Under the pieces are notes generated by a model. It saw only the letters and a program-made list of their open reading frames with translations, did not search any database and was not told the origin of the DNA. Of a DNA stretch of 64,000 bases, positions 1-8,488 are shown piece by piece. Positions within the stretch are counted from its first letter, which is position 1, and each line of letters opens with the position of its first letter. Made by a program: the position numbers and the translations under genes. The DNA is from Thermococcus sp. M36 (lineage in GTDB: Archaea > Methanobacteriota_B > Thermococci > Thermococcales > Thermococcaceae), in NCBI RefSeq assembly GCF_012027355.1, contig NZ_SNUH01000001.1, positions 682,001 to 746,000 on the forward strand, in the 5' to 3' direction.

Positions 1-1
1 C

Positions 2-217
2 CCCAAGCTGATACTCTTGGACGGGGTGGAGAACCTCATAGTTGAAAACGGCTTCGTGCCTGTTTTCAAATTCCTGACAACCCTGAAGGACTACGCCGTC
101 ACCAACGAGACAATCATTTTGGTGCCCCTCGACAGAAGAACCCTCGACGAGAAAACACTCGGCCTCCTGCGGAGGGAGTTTGAAATCCTCGATACCAAAA
201 AGCTGTCCGGCCAGTGA
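2..217 (+). CDS. DUF835 domain protein, C-terminal part (5' end outside window)
   Basis: The frame is open from base 2 and reads PKLILLDGVENLIVENGF, then ALKDYAVTNETIILVPLD, and stops at 215-217. This matches the end of DUF835 domains, which in Thermococcales follow PAS or membrane modules; the family's role is not established. The first in-frame TTG at 17 is internal to the domain, so it is not a start. About 71 codons are visible. Its stop overlaps the GTG that opens the short fragment at 214, a four-base overlap of the kind seen between coupled genes. Confidence 0.7.
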   Translation, partial: PKLILLDGVENLIVENGFVPVFKFLTTLKDYAVTNETIILVPLDRRTLDEKTLGLLRREFEILDTKKLSGQ

Positions 218-299
218 ATCAGCCCTCAGAACTTTATCTGCTCGACCTTATAGCACACGACATCATTGCCCTTATTAATGTCGTTTTAGATGGAAGGGG
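214..299 (+). pseudogene. Possible remnant of a histidine-kinase-like gene start
   Basis: A GTG overlapping the upstream stop opens a frame reading [21 protein letters not shown]. This resembles the start of the H-box region of archaeal histidine kinases, where L-D-L-x-x-H-D-I is common. The resemblance ends near 300, where the ketobutyrate ligase remnant begins in another frame. The likely history is loss of DNA joining two unrelated gene ends. The match is short, so this is a weak call. Confidence 0.25.
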
Positions 300-546
300 A
301 TGTTCTCAGAAACCAAGCACCCGATTACTCCGGTCATGCTCTACGACGAGAAGCTCGCCCAGGAGTTCAGCAGGAGGCTCTACGAGGAGTACAACATCTT
401 CGCGCAGGCAATAGTCTACCCGACCGTCCCGCTCGGAACCGCTCGTATCAGACTCGAGCCTTCCGCCGCCCACAGCAAGGAAGACCTCCAGTACGTGCTG
501 GATGCCTTTGAGGATCCCCGGGAAAAAGAAGGGGTTCTCGAAGTGA
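300..546 (+). pseudogene. Truncated 2-amino-3-ketobutyrate CoA ligase (glycine C-acetyltransferase) remnant
   Basis: From about 300 the frame encodes [20 protein letters not shown] and then [17 protein letters not shown], the C-terminal domain of a PLP-dependent 2-amino-3-ketobutyrate CoA ligase. That enzyme acts with threonine dehydrogenase to turn threonine into glycine and acetyl-CoA. Only about 82 of roughly 395 residues remain, and the lysine-bearing catalytic domain is absent. After AFED the natural ending GKKKGFSK-stop is found in a different frame (TGA at 544-546), so a frameshift is also present. The fragment lies directly beside the AT-rich Mrr-like gene, which suggests that rearrangement at that island broke the gene. 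Confidence 0.7.
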
Positions 547-552
547 TAGAAG

Positions 553-2142
553 TTAATTTTTTACTTTCTTATACCATCTCCACTTTTTGTCAATCATGTC
601 CACAGGAGCTTTTCGAAGTATGGAGATTTGTTCTAATCGGCTGAAAGTAGCCAAATTATTGAGGGCATTCTTTACTCTATATCTTTCTAGAAGAGCACTC
701 AAAAAGGATATAACTCCACAACCTCCCCATGTTTGTAGCGTGTACAAAGGATACTCAGCAAACAGAAATAGCATCAAAAACAAAAGCATAATACCAACAA
801 ATCTTAGGGACTTCTTCTTTAGTATCATCAGATTAAATCCAGGTATGAACGAAAGCACCATTGCGATATTCAAGCGAGATAACGAGTAATTGTACTTATG
901 AGCTATTTTCTCATCTCTCTCATTGAATCCAAGTTTTTCGTAGCATACATCACAATATTCTTGATCATCATACTTTATTGAGTCATTCTTACAGACAATC
1001 GCTCCACATCCAGCACATACAATGGAATCACTCTTGTGAATTATTTCCCCACATGCATTACAAAATCTGAGATCATCTAAATTTTCAGATGGCAATGTAG
1101 TATGGAGTATCAAAGGGAGTTTTCTTTCTCTTGAGATTCCAAGAATTCTGTGGTTGCTCTTCAGCGTTCTTAATGTAATGTCAAATATAGGAACCACAAG
1201 TTTGAGCGTCTCTTTTATCTTTACATCTTTGGGGCGAATCTCACAGAGCTTGCGGTATATTACATTGTTTCTGCCCCTATAAGTTACTATTTTAGTGTAC
1301 TTCTTGGAAATGTTCCCTTTAATGGTGGAGACCACATCTTTAAGTTTAACATTCGCATAGGAGCTCAATATTTTCCTGACCGTATCAGAGGGATAAATAG
1401 AGTAGAATTTTCTCAAATTTGAGCTGTCTGAAAGGACAATGCCCAAAACTTGAGAAAGGTTTCTTGATAGATATTTTTCGTATTTCTTTCCGTTGTCTAG
1501 AACAAATAGAATTGGCTTGTCCACCTTAGTACTATGTATAATCCTTCCAGTACTAGTAGTACAGTCCTTGTTGACAAAAGCTCTTACATATATTAACGGA
1601 ACTGCTTCTACATTGTAATCAAAGGCTTTTACTAAGTAATCAAAGAAAATAGGGTAGCTTTTTATTTTAGATTTTACAAACTGTTTCATTTCCTGGAGGT
1701 TCCAAGGCGTAAACGATAAAATCTCTTTGTCATTTTCATCTAGTAATATTATGCCGACTTTGCTTGACAGTACTTTAAGAGAATCCCTATCTATTAGATG
1801 GATCTTTATGTCAAACTTCTCAAACAACTTGTTTGCATAGTCAATAGCTGATTTTGAAAATTTGCCTGTTGTTACAACGGCTCCTTCTGTAACATTGTCA
1901 GCGACCATTATAGAATGTAACTTTTGGATAACGGGTCTACCTACTGTGCCTTTGGAATTATAGTACTTGCACTGAACATAGACAACTTTGGAAGAACTTA
2001 TAACTTTAACATCAACACCATAGTCATTTGAGAATCTAGTCACTACTACCTTAGAACTAGGATATAGCCTTTGGAAAATCTGAGCAACCAATTCCTCAAA
2101 TTGCCTCGGAGTTAATGAGTCAACATAAATATATTGACTCAT
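553..2142 (-). CDS. Mrr-like restriction endonuclease domain protein with zinc fingers and membrane anchor
   Basis: 529 residues. Residues 8-115 form an Mrr-type PD-(D/E)XK domain: [14 protein letters not shown], then the catalytic pattern G-V-D-V-K followed by V-Q-C-K. Mrr-family nucleases cut DNA, often in a modification-dependent way. The middle is unassigned. Near residues 375-425 are CxxC pairs (CNACGE, CAGCGA, CDVC) typical of zinc ribbons. The C-terminus has two or three hydrophobic segments, including [16 protein letters not shown]. Base composition is much more AT-rich than on both sides, and ATA, AGA and TTA codons are common, so recent transfer is likely. GGTGA about seven bases upstream supports the ATG at 2142. 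No methyltransferase is adjacent. A solitary defence effector is the best guess. Confidence 0.75.
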   Translation of the reverse strand: MSQYIYVDSLTPRQFEELVAQIFQRLYPSSKVVVTRFSNDYGVDVKVISSSKVVYVQCKYYNSKGTVGRPVIQKLHSIMVADNVTEGAVVTTGKFSKSAIDYANKLFEKFDIKIHLIDRDSLKVLSSKVGIILLDENDKEILSFTPWNLQEMKQFVKSKIKSYPIFFDYLVKAFDYNVEAVPLIYVRAFVNKDCTTSTGRIIHSTKVDKPILFVLDNGKKYEKYLSRNLSQVLGIVLSDSSNLRKFYSIYPSDTVRKILSSYANVKLKDVVSTIKGNISKKYTKIVTYRGRNNVIYRKLCEIRPKDVKIKETLKLVVPIFDITLRTLKSNHRILGISRERKLPLILHTTLPSENLDDLRFCNACGEIIHKSDSIVCAGCGAIVCKNDSIKYDDQEYCDVCYEKLGFNERDEKIAHKYNYSLSRLNIAMVLSFIPGFNLMILKKKSLRFVGIMLLFLMLFLFAEYPLYTLQTWGGCGVISFLSALLERYRVKNALNNLATFSRLEQISILRKAPVDMIDKKWRWYKKVKN

Positions 2143-2196
2143 TCTATTTTCACCACTTGTGAAAGGTAGTTAGTTGCTCTTAATAAATTTTAATGT

Positions 2197-2727
2197 CTAA
2201 AACTTCACCCACTCCACCTTATAATACACAACGTCACCGTCGTCGTCAACCACTGCCATGACCATGTTCTTCCTGACACCGTGGGCAACCCTCACGCGGG
2301 CGGTTATGTCGCTGGGGCTAAAGCGCAGGTTCTCGGGAACCACCCAGACGAGCCACTGGGAGTGCTCATCCATGCCCCTCCTGTAGACCCTGAAGTGGGA
2401 GCCGAACTTAAGGGCTGACTTGACGGTATAGCCCCTGTCCCGGAGGTCTTTGTAGACGAGGTACTTGGCGTCAAAGAGCTCATCGTTCCTCCTGCCGAGT
2501 TCCATTATCTCCTCGAAGGAAAGCTCCCTCTCACCGTCGAGAACCGTTATCTTCCCCCGTTCAACAAGATACGCCGCCTCAAGGAGCGAGAGAAAGAGCT
2601 TGCCGTTGATTATCCTGCCGAAGTACCGCTTGTTGTAGAGCTGGTTTATGGCCTTCTCCCGTCCGCTGAAGACCCTGTCCCCGCTGAGGTAGAACTCCAG
2701 AGGCTCTTTCAATTCCTTCCACCCCAC
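2197..2727 (-). CDS. endA: tRNA-splicing endonuclease
   Basis: 176 residues, the usual length for the single-domain archaeal enzyme that excises introns at bulge-helix-bulge sites in pre-tRNA and pre-rRNA. The catalytic triad is visible as Tyr115 (HFRVYRRG), His122 (DEHSQW) and Lys153 (GVRKNMVM). The C-terminal beta strand DVVYYKVEWVKF is typical of the family. The start lies inside the upstream rimI gene (overlap 2709-2727), so the two are probably co-transcribed. Nothing unusual is seen. Confidence 0.95.
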   Translation of the reverse strand: MGWKELKEPLEFYLSGDRVFSGREKAINQLYNKRYFGRIINGKLFLSLLEAAYLVERGKITVLDGERELSFEEIMELGRRNDELFDAKYLVYKDLRDRGYTVKSALKFGSHFRVYRRGMDEHSQWLVWVVPENLRFSPSDITARVRVAHGVRKNMVMAVVDDDGDVVYYKVEWVKF

Positions 2728-3212
2728 TCATCAACGGGCAGGAGCATGTAGTAGGCGTCCTCGCCATCGGCGTAGTAACCGATTATTCTCTTTATCTTCC
2801 TAAAGCCGAAGCTCTCATAGAGCTTTATGGCCCTTTCGTTGCTCACGCGAACCTCCAGGCCTATGTACCTGGCTCCCTTCTTTATGAGCCTTTCGATCAC
2901 TTCGGTGAGGAGGGCGGAGCCTATGCCTTTGCCCCTGTAGGCGGGGTCAACGGCTATGCTCATTATGTGGCCCTCAAGGTCAGGCCTCAGGTAGCCCATG
3001 ACGTAGCCGACAACCCTGCCGCTGTGCTCGGCCACCAGAAAAGTCTCGGGGTTGTTCTCAAGGAAGACCAGAAAGACTCCCCTTGGGTACTCCTCCCTGA
3101 AGGACTCCCTCTCTATCCTGACGATGTCCGGGATGTCGAAGAGCTTGGCCGGCCTTATGACGACCATCGGAAGGGGAACCCTTCCCCCAACGGGTTGGAT
3201 GGATACGCTCAT
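2709..3212 (-). CDS. rimI: Ribosomal-protein-alanine N-acetyltransferase-like GNAT protein
   Basis: 167-residue GNAT acetyltransferase. The acetyl-CoA loop is seen in SIAVDPAYRGKGIGSALL (R/Q-x-x-G-x-G/A pattern). The family acetylates protein N-termini; in archaea RimI-like enzymes act on many proteins (Ard1/NatA-like). A TATA-like ACATTAAAAG lies about 25 bases before the ATG at 3212, which suggests a leaderless transcript and supports this start over the internal Met at residue 16. It overlaps endA by 19 bases and probably leads that operon. Confidence 0.88.
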   Translation of the reverse strand: MSVSIQPVGGRVPLPMVVIRPAKLFDIPDIVRIERESFREEYPRGVFLVFLENNPETFLVAEHSGRVVGYVMGYLRPDLEGHIMSIAVDPAYRGKGIGSALLTEVIERLIKKGARYIGLEVRVSNERAIKLYESFGFRKIKRIIGYYADGEDAYYMLLPVDEWGGRN

Positions 3213-3282
3213 AGTATAACCTACGAGTCAAGACTTTTAATGTTTAGCCTTCCCGAAAAAAGGTAAAGATATGGCAGGAACA

Positions 3283-4821
3283 TCAGCTTTCTGGGTTTTC
3301 TTCATTTTCAGGGCAAATTCCAGTACGTGGGTCGCACCTTGGATTGAATTGTGGGAGTACTGTAACGTCCGCGTACATTGAGCTGAGCCAGTATTCGTTT
3401 CCGTTGTACTCAAAGCGAACTGGACTCTTGTAGAAAGTACCAGAGACTTCTCTGTATCTGTGTTCGAGCTCCACTGTAATTCCTACGAGGGCATACTCGG
3501 AGCGGTATTTGGTCACTCCAACACCAGCCGAAAGCAACAGCGGATACACTTCGGTTCCCAGTGGGCCGTCCAGCTTTGGAAGCACAGGCGCGGCAATGCT
3601 GAAGAGCGGTAGTGTAGATACGCTCTGAGAGACTTGGAAATTGTTAACCTCAATGAAGTCTTTTGACTTAACCGTAAAGCCCTGCTTCCAGTAGCGTTCT
3701 ATGTAGTACATGGCTCTTCTGAACGTCCCACCGTATCTGGACGGTGCCCCTTCCTCCTTGCCCCACGTGGGAATCAGCTTTCCGTTCCTTATCTCTGGCT
3801 GGGCCATAACGACGTACATCGTGGCCTTTAATGATCCATAAGGCCCATACAAGCGATATTTGGCAAGGGCTATGTCTCCCTTTATCCCGATTCCGACTAC
3901 AGTCGGCCTCCTTATGTCTTCTCCCCTAATTCTTGTCACATTATCAAGCCACAGACGTGTTCCTTTGAGTGTGTACACCATCCCGGCTATCTGGGCCTCG
4001 TAGTTTGCCCCCGAACCACTCCTGTCAACCGCTGCGACCGCCGAAAATCCTATCTCAACTCCCAGGGTTCTTGAAGACCTGAACTGCTCTCTGAGAAGAA
4101 CATCGTCGATCTCACCCACGTCCCCGTTTAAGAAGGCAGCGGCGAGGGGTATTACGGTGTTGTCCTTTGTGTCGTAGACCTCTTCGAGTACCCAGTCAAA
4201 GCAGACCGACGTGCCGTAGGGACCGGGATAGCACTCCTCCGGGAAGGAGCCGGGCGGGAAGGAATCAACGCCAGCTGTCTTTCCCGCGATTGCACTCGCT
4301 TCAAGAGGCTTTAGCCGCTCAAGCTCTTTGAGGGAGAGTAGGGGGCGAAAGTCATTGGCAACTGAAACCTTGAAACTCCTCCCCTTTAGAACCTCCTTGA
4401 GGTTCAAGGGCACGCCCTTCACAAAATATTTGAGCCCGTCTTTTTTGTGGCTCGTGCCGAGAAGAACTATTCCCGGATTCACGAGGGACGGATCGGTTCC
4501 GGTTTTTTCGAGGTATTCCTCCCAGGTTTGAAGATATTTCTCAATCCGCCTATAGTCCAGCTTGATTGAATCCTTGCCGGCGTAAGTGCCGAGATCAACC
4601 GGTGTGCCGTTGGGGAGCATTCCAAGGACGGTAACGGTGTTCACGCCTTTGCTCGGAATGAGGATCCTGGCTTCCGGCTCCTTGAACGGCAGAGTTCGAT
4701 AGTAGGCAATCTTAACCTCCGTGTAGTCGCTCGCCTCAACCGGCGTGCTGAAAATCGCCCAAAGAATAGGCAATATTATCAGTAAGCTAAGAGCCAACGC
4801 AACAATTTTTCTATGTCTCAT
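3283..4821 (-). CDS. Exported protein of unknown function
   Basis: 512 residues. The N-terminus is a signal peptide: MRHRKIVALALSLLIILPIL, then a cleavage-like region VEASDYTE. The rest is soluble and rich in beta-strand-like sequence. It has two cysteine pairs (CYPGPYGTSVC near residue 197 and CDPRTGIC near the C-terminus), which could form disulfides outside the cell. I see no catalytic motif. TCTTTTATACTTC upstream gives a good TATA, and GGTGGTG just before the ATG a ribosome site. It is transcribed alone, followed by the convergent 3' side of the rimI promoter region. I do not recognise the family. Confidence 0.7.
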   Translation of the reverse strand: MRHRKIVALALSLLIILPILWAIFSTPVEASDYTEVKIAYYRTLPFKEPEARILIPSKGVNTVTVLGMLPNGTPVDLGTYAGKDSIKLDYRRIEKYLQTWEEYLEKTGTDPSLVNPGIVLLGTSHKKDGLKYFVKGVPLNLKEVLKGRSFKVSVANDFRPLLSLKELERLKPLEASAIAGKTAGVDSFPPGSFPEECYPGPYGTSVCFDWVLEEVYDTKDNTVIPLAAAFLNGDVGEIDDVLLREQFRSSRTLGVEIGFSAVAAVDRSGSGANYEAQIAGMVYTLKGTRLWLDNVTRIRGEDIRRPTVVGIGIKGDIALAKYRLYGPYGSLKATMYVVMAQPEIRNGKLIPTWGKEEGAPSRYGGTFRRAMYYIERYWKQGFTVKSKDFIEVNNFQVSQSVSTLPLFSIAAPVLPKLDGPLGTEVYPLLLSAGVGVTKYRSEYALVGITVELEHRYREVSGTFYKSPVRFEYNGNEYWLSSMYADVTVLPQFNPRCDPRTGICPENEENPES

Positions 4822-4937
4822 TCACACCACCGCCGACAGTAAACTATTTGAAGTATAAAAGATTTTCGATTACTAAGTTATAAACCACGCGTCAAAGCTT
4901 TTAAGACTTGAGGGAACTCTAAGCGGGGTGGCCACCC

Positions 4938-4998
4938 CGGCGTGATGAGCACTCTCGAACCTGACCCAGGGATGATGACCGGATTCCTGGCTGATGCC
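4938..4998 (+). ncRNA. C/D box guide sRNA
   Basis: All four boxes are present with archaeal spacing: box C GTGATGA (4942-4948), a 12-nt guide (4949-4960), D' CTGA (4961-4964), a 7-nt spacer, C' ATGATGA (4972-4978), a 12-nt guide (4979-4990) and box D CTGA (4991-4994). A short GGC/GCC closing stem flanks C and D. By the N+5 rule the D' guide would direct methylation of a G in GUUCGAGAGUGC and the D guide a G in CCAGGAAUCCGG; I did not identify the target RNAs. A TATA-like AGCTTTTAAGAC lies near 4896-4907. The 3' end abuts the promoter of the ABC permease gene. Confidence 0.85.
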
Positions 4999-5000
4999 CG

Positions 5001-5013
5001 AAAGGTTTAAACG
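5001..5013 (+). promoter_or_regulatory. BRE/TATA of the ABC transporter operon; leaderless start
   Basis: AAAGGTTTAAACG lies 23-35 bases before the ATG at 5036. There is no purine-rich ribosome site in front of that ATG, so the transcript is probably leaderless. The element begins only a few bases after box D of the upstream C/D sRNA. Confidence 0.5.
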
Positions 5014-5035
5014 CCTGGACAAATAATCCGACCCC

Positions 5036-6043
5036 ATGAGGAAGTGGCTACCGGCGCTGTTCATCCTCTCACTAGCCTCACTCTTCCTGGGAGTCTACAT
5101 CGGTTCGGTCGGTGTGAGCCCCGGAGACATTACCTCCAGCATAGTGTACGGGATAAAATCCCTCCTCTACCAGCAGGGGGACTCCGGTGAGAAACCTAGG
5201 TACTTCGTCATCATATGGGAGCTTCGCCTGCCGAGGGTTCTTCTGGCCTACCTTGTCGGACTCAGCCTCGCGAGCGCTGGAGTGGCAAGCCAGGCCCTCT
5301 TCCGCAACCCCCTCGCTGATCCGTATATAATAGGTGTCAGCGCAGGGGCGGGAGTGGGGGCCGCGTTGGGGGCCGTGTACGCCCCAGCCCACATGGGGAC
5401 GCTGGCTCTGATTTCCGCACTCGTTTCTGTTTTTATAGTGTACACGGTCTCAAGGGTGGACGGCCGCGTCCCTGTTGACACCCTCCTGCTGGCGGGAATA
5501 GCCTACGGCTTCCTTGCCAGTGCCGTCACGTGGTACCTGGTGATAATCCAAGGGGAGCGGGCCCACATAACCTGGATGTGGCTCATGGGGACGTTCAACG
5601 GGTCGGGATGGAAAGAAGTAGGGGAGATGTCCGTGGTGTCCCTCATGGGCGTGGGATTCCTGGTGTGGAAGTGGCGCGAGCTCAACCTGGTACTCCTCGG
5701 AGAAGAGAGCATAGCCCTGGGCCTCGACCTTCACCTTTACCGGAAGCTATTTATCGGGGTGATAGCCCTCCTGACAGCCTTTGCAGTCTCGACCGCGGGG
5801 ATAATCGGGTTTATAGGCCTCGTCAGCCCCCACATAGCCCGCATCCTCCTGGGCCCGAACCACCGGAACCTTGTTCCCGCGAGTGCCCTTTTTGGAGGAA
5901 CCCTGCTCGTGCTCTCAGACCTCCTGGCGAGAACCGTTGCAAGGCCCACAGAGCTCCCGGTGGGAATAATAACCGCGGTAATGGGTGCGCCCTTCTTCCT
6001 CTACCTCCTGATGAAGCACAAGAGGGGTGAGCTGTACTCATGA
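5036..6043 (+). CDS. FecCD/BtuC-type ABC transporter permease
   Basis: 335 residues with about ten hydrophobic segments, the size and pattern of type II importer permeases for iron chelates, haem or cobalamin. Family signatures include the early LRLPRVLLAYLVGLSLASAG and, near the C-terminus, GFIGLVSPHIARILLGPNHR, which contacts the ATPase. The stop overlaps the start of the ATPase gene (ATGA), so they are translated together. No solute-binding protein gene is adjacent, so the substrate cannot be read from context. Confidence 0.9.
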   Translation: MRKWLPALFILSLASLFLGVYIGSVGVSPGDITSSIVYGIKSLLYQQGDSGEKPRYFVIIWELRLPRVLLAYLVGLSLASAGVASQALFRNPLADPYIIGVSAGAGVGAALGAVYAPAHMGTLALISALVSVFIVYTVSRVDGRVPVDTLLLAGIAYGFLASAVTWYLVIIQGERAHITWMWLMGTFNGSGWKEVGEMSVVSLMGVGFLVWKWRELNLVLLGEESIALGLDLHLYRKLFIGVIALLTAFAVSTAGIIGFIGLVSPHIARILLGPNHRNLVPASALFGGTLLVLSDLLARTVARPTELPVGIITAVMGAPFFLYLLMKHKRGELYS

Positions 6044-6768
6044 AGCTTGAGGTCAGCGTCTCGTTCTCCTACGGGGAGAGGGAGGTGCTCAGAGGGGTCG
6101 AGTTCACCGCCGAAAAGGGGGCACTTCTGGCCATAATCGGCCCCAACGGCGCCGGGAAGTCCACCCTCCTGAAGTGCATGGTGGGCATCCTGAGGCCCAG
6201 GGGGTACGTCAGGTTCGAGGGGAGAAACCTGCTCGACCTCAGGCCGAAGGAGAGGGCCGGATTGATAACCTACGTGCCCCAGAGCTCGTTCCCGGAGTTT
6301 GCATTTATGATAGAAGAGTTCGTTGAGCTGGGGACGTACGCAACGAAAGGGGACGTCGGAGAGGCACTTAGAAAGGTGGGGCTCTGGGAGCGCAGAAAGG
6401 AGCCGGTCACCAGTCTCTCGGGCGGGGAGTACCAGCTTGCTCTCATAGCGAGAGCCCTGGCACAGGGGAGCGAAGTAATCCTCCTGGACGAGCCGACCAG
6501 CCACCTTGACATAAACCACGCCCTTGAAATAATGGAGCTCCTGAAAAAGATGAAGAGTGAAAAAGTTGTGATAGCGGTTCTCCACGACCTGAACCTAGCT
6601 CTGCGCTACGCGGACAGGCTGATCCTCCTTCACAGGGGTAGAAAGTACTGGGAGGGGGAGCCCGACAGCCTGAGGCCTGAGACGCTCGCTGAGGTCTATG
6701 GGGTGCGGGTGAGGATAGCCGAGGTGGACGGGCACAGGGTTGTCCTGCCTGAACTCACAAAAGTTTAA
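6040..6768 (+). CDS. ABC transporter ATPase of the FepC/BtuD type
   Basis: 242 residues. Walker A is GPNGAGKST (about residues 33-41), the Q-loop is in YVPQSSFPE, the ABC signature is [18 protein letters not shown] and Walker [13 protein letters not shown], followed by the H-loop in AVLHDLN. It pairs with the upstream FecCD-type permease (four-base overlap) and would form the importer engine for an iron-complex or cobalamin-like solute. Its 3' end carries the TATA element of the proteasome gene. Confidence 0.92.
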   Translation: MKLEVSVSFSYGEREVLRGVEFTAEKGALLAIIGPNGAGKSTLLKCMVGILRPRGYVRFEGRNLLDLRPKERAGLITYVPQSSFPEFAFMIEEFVELGTYATKGDVGEALRKVGLWERRKEPVTSLSGGEYQLALIARALAQGSEVILLDEPTSHLDINHALEIMELLKKMKSEKVVIAVLHDLNLALRYADRLILLHRGRKYWEGEPDSLRPETLAEVYGVRVRIAEVDGHRVVLPELTKV

Positions 6769-6772
6769 AACA
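6758..6772 (+). promoter_or_regulatory. BRE/TATA for the proteasome beta subunit gene
   Basis: CAAAAGTTTAAAACA overlaps the last codons of the ATPase gene and lies about 32-46 bases before the ATG at 6804, which has the ribosome site GGGGTGAG in front. Confidence 0.5.
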
Positions 6773-6803
6773 TCACGTGAGAATAAGCCTCTGGGGTGAG
6801 AGA

Positions 6804-7406
6804 ATGGAAACGAAAAAGACCGGAACCACCACCGTGGGAATAAGGGCCAGGGACGGCATCATCCTGGCGGCCGATACTCAGGCCTCCCTCGACCACATGG
6901 TCGAGACCCTCAACATAAAGAAGATCCTCCCAATCACCGACAGGATAGCCATAACCACTGCAGGAAGCGTCGGCGACGTTCAGGCTCTGGCGAGGATGCT
7001 GGGGGCGGAAGCGAGGTACTACCAGTTTACCTGGGGCAGGCCCCTGAGCACCAGGGCAATGGCAAACCTGCTGAGCAACATCCTCAACGGGAACAAGTGG
7101 TTCCCATACCTTGTCCAGATAATCATCGGCGGCTACGTCGAGGAGCCGACCTTAGCTAATCTAGATCCGCTGGGCGGCCTGATCTTTGACGACTACACCG
7201 CGACCGGTTCCGGCAGCCCGTTCGCCATAGCCGTCCTTGAGGACGGTTTCAGAAAGGGCATGGACATAGAAGAGGCCAAGGAGCTGGCGGTAAGGGCAGT
7301 TAGAACCGCGGGCAAGAGGGACGTATACACTGGGAGTAGGAAGATACAGGTTGTCACAATAACCCGTGACGGAATGAAGGAGGAGTTCGTCGAGTTCTCG
7401 GAGTGA
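6804..7406 (+). CDS. psmB: Proteasome beta subunit, N-terminal threonine peptidase
   Basis: 200 residues from the ATG at 6804, chosen because GGGGTGAG precedes it and because it gives a short propeptide METKKTG before the nucleophile. Thr8 becomes Thr1 of the mature chain in TTTVGI. Counting from it, Asp17 (AADTQAS) and Lys33 (NIKK) are in the canonical catalytic places. This is an active beta subunit of the 20S core that degrades unfolded proteins. Thermococcales usually carry two beta subunits; only this one is in view. An upstream in-frame GTG at 6777 is less likely. A putative membrane zinc peptidase gene follows at once. Confidence 0.96.
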   Translation: METKKTGTTTVGIRARDGIILAADTQASLDHMVETLNIKKILPITDRIAITTAGSVGDVQALARMLGAEARYYQFTWGRPLSTRAMANLLSNILNGNKWFPYLVQIIIGGYVEEPTLANLDPLGGLIFDDYTATGSGSPFAIAVLEDGFRKGMDIEEAKELAVRAVRTAGKRDVYTGSRKIQVVTITRDGMKEEFVEFSE

Positions 7407-7411
7407 ACGGC

Positions 7412-8488
7412 ATGAAAAAGGCCCTGGCCGTTCTTCTGATCATTTTCATTGTCTCCTCCATCACGGCATACTACCAGACCGCACCCCAGAGAACCGCGGG
7501 CCCCGATATCGAAAGGCTTGTATACAACATCTCCGCCGGACTTGAAAAAACACGAGGCCTGAGGTTCAGGGGCCTCCCTGCGGTGGCGGTAATAAGCAGG
7601 GAAGAAGCCGTTAAGAGGTGGGGCCCCACAAGACAGAACCCGCAGGCGCTGTGGCTCAGGGAGAGACTCTACAAGATGACCCTTCTCCTCCCCGCAAACT
7701 ACAGCCTGAGGGCCAGCGAGGAGAGACAGACCGCAGGGTGGGTCGCCCTGGTTTCCGGAAATCTGCTGTACATAATCAGGGAGAACTTCTACCAGGATCC
7801 CCAGCAGGCTTACGGCGTTATAGCCCACGAGCTCACCCACGTGCTCCAGAGCCAGAACTTTGAGGTAAATTACCCCCGCGAGTACGATGGGTACCTAGCC
7901 GTCAGGAGCCTTGTTGAGGGGGACGCCACACTTTCAGCCGTCCTGTACTGCCGGGACAGGGGGCTGCCGGTGGAGAGGCTGTCGGAGTACACCGTGGACC
8001 CCCTAACGAACCTGAACTTCTTTCCGTACATAGCGGGCTATGACTTCGTCAGTTATCTTTACAGGAAGGGCGGCTGGAGCCTCGTGGACGAAGCGTACTC
8101 AAGGGAGCCCAGCTCCCAGAAGGTTGTCATGTTCCCCGAGCTCTACCTCAAAGGATGGAAACCTTTAAGTGTGCGCGCGAACCTGCCGGAAGGATTTACT
8201 GGGATATACACCGACAGACTCGGGGCGTTCTACGTCGCTCAGGTGGCCGAGAGGGCAGGAAGAAGCGGGAAAGAGTTCGCACGTGCGTGGGTCGGAGACA
8301 ACGCCACCATCGCTGTCAACGGCACAGTGATGCTTCTGCTCTGGAACGTCACGTTCGAAGACAGGGATACTGCCGAGCGCTTCCGAGACGTCCTCACCAA
8401 ACTGGCCGTGGGTGACGACTTCGCAAGATTTGAGGTGTCCGTTGAGGGAAACTCGACGGTACTGGTGTCCATGAGGGATGAAGAATGA
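7412..8488 (+). CDS. Membrane-anchored HExxH zinc-metallopeptidase-like protein
   Basis: 358 residues from the ATG at 7412 (GGAGTGA six bases upstream). The N-terminal hydrophobic stretch ALAVLLIIFIVSSITAYY is a signal anchor, so the body is likely outside. Near residue 140 lies AHELTHVLQSQNF, an HExxH zinc motif, and about 30 residues later LVEGDATLSAV, a Glu placed like the third ligand of gluzincins. A proteolytic role is therefore plausible but unproven. It follows psmB directly, and its stop overlaps the threonine synthase start, so all three may share a transcript. Confidence 0.7.
   Translation: MKKALAVLLIIFIVSSITAYYQTAPQRTAGPDIERLVYNISAGLEKTRGLRFRGLPAVAVISREEAVKRWGPTRQNPQALWLRERLYKMTLLLPANYSLRASEERQTAGWVALVSGNLLYIIRENFYQDPQQAYGVIAHELTHVLQSQNFEVNYPREYDGYLAVRSLVEGDATLSAVLYCRDRGLPVERLSEYTVDPLTNLNFFPYIAGYDFVSYLYRKGGWSLVDEAYSREPSSQKVVMFPELYLKGWKPLSVRANLPEGFTGIYTDRLGAFYVAQVAERAGRSGKEFARAWVGDNATIAVNGTVMLLLWNVTFEDRDTAERFRDVLTKLAVGDDFARFEVSVEGNSTVLVSMRDEE

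Noticed and set aside
4873-5064. 63-codon minus-strand frame over the C/D sRNA
   Set aside because: The plus strand holds a complete C/D box RNA and a promoter there; the frame has no start signal.
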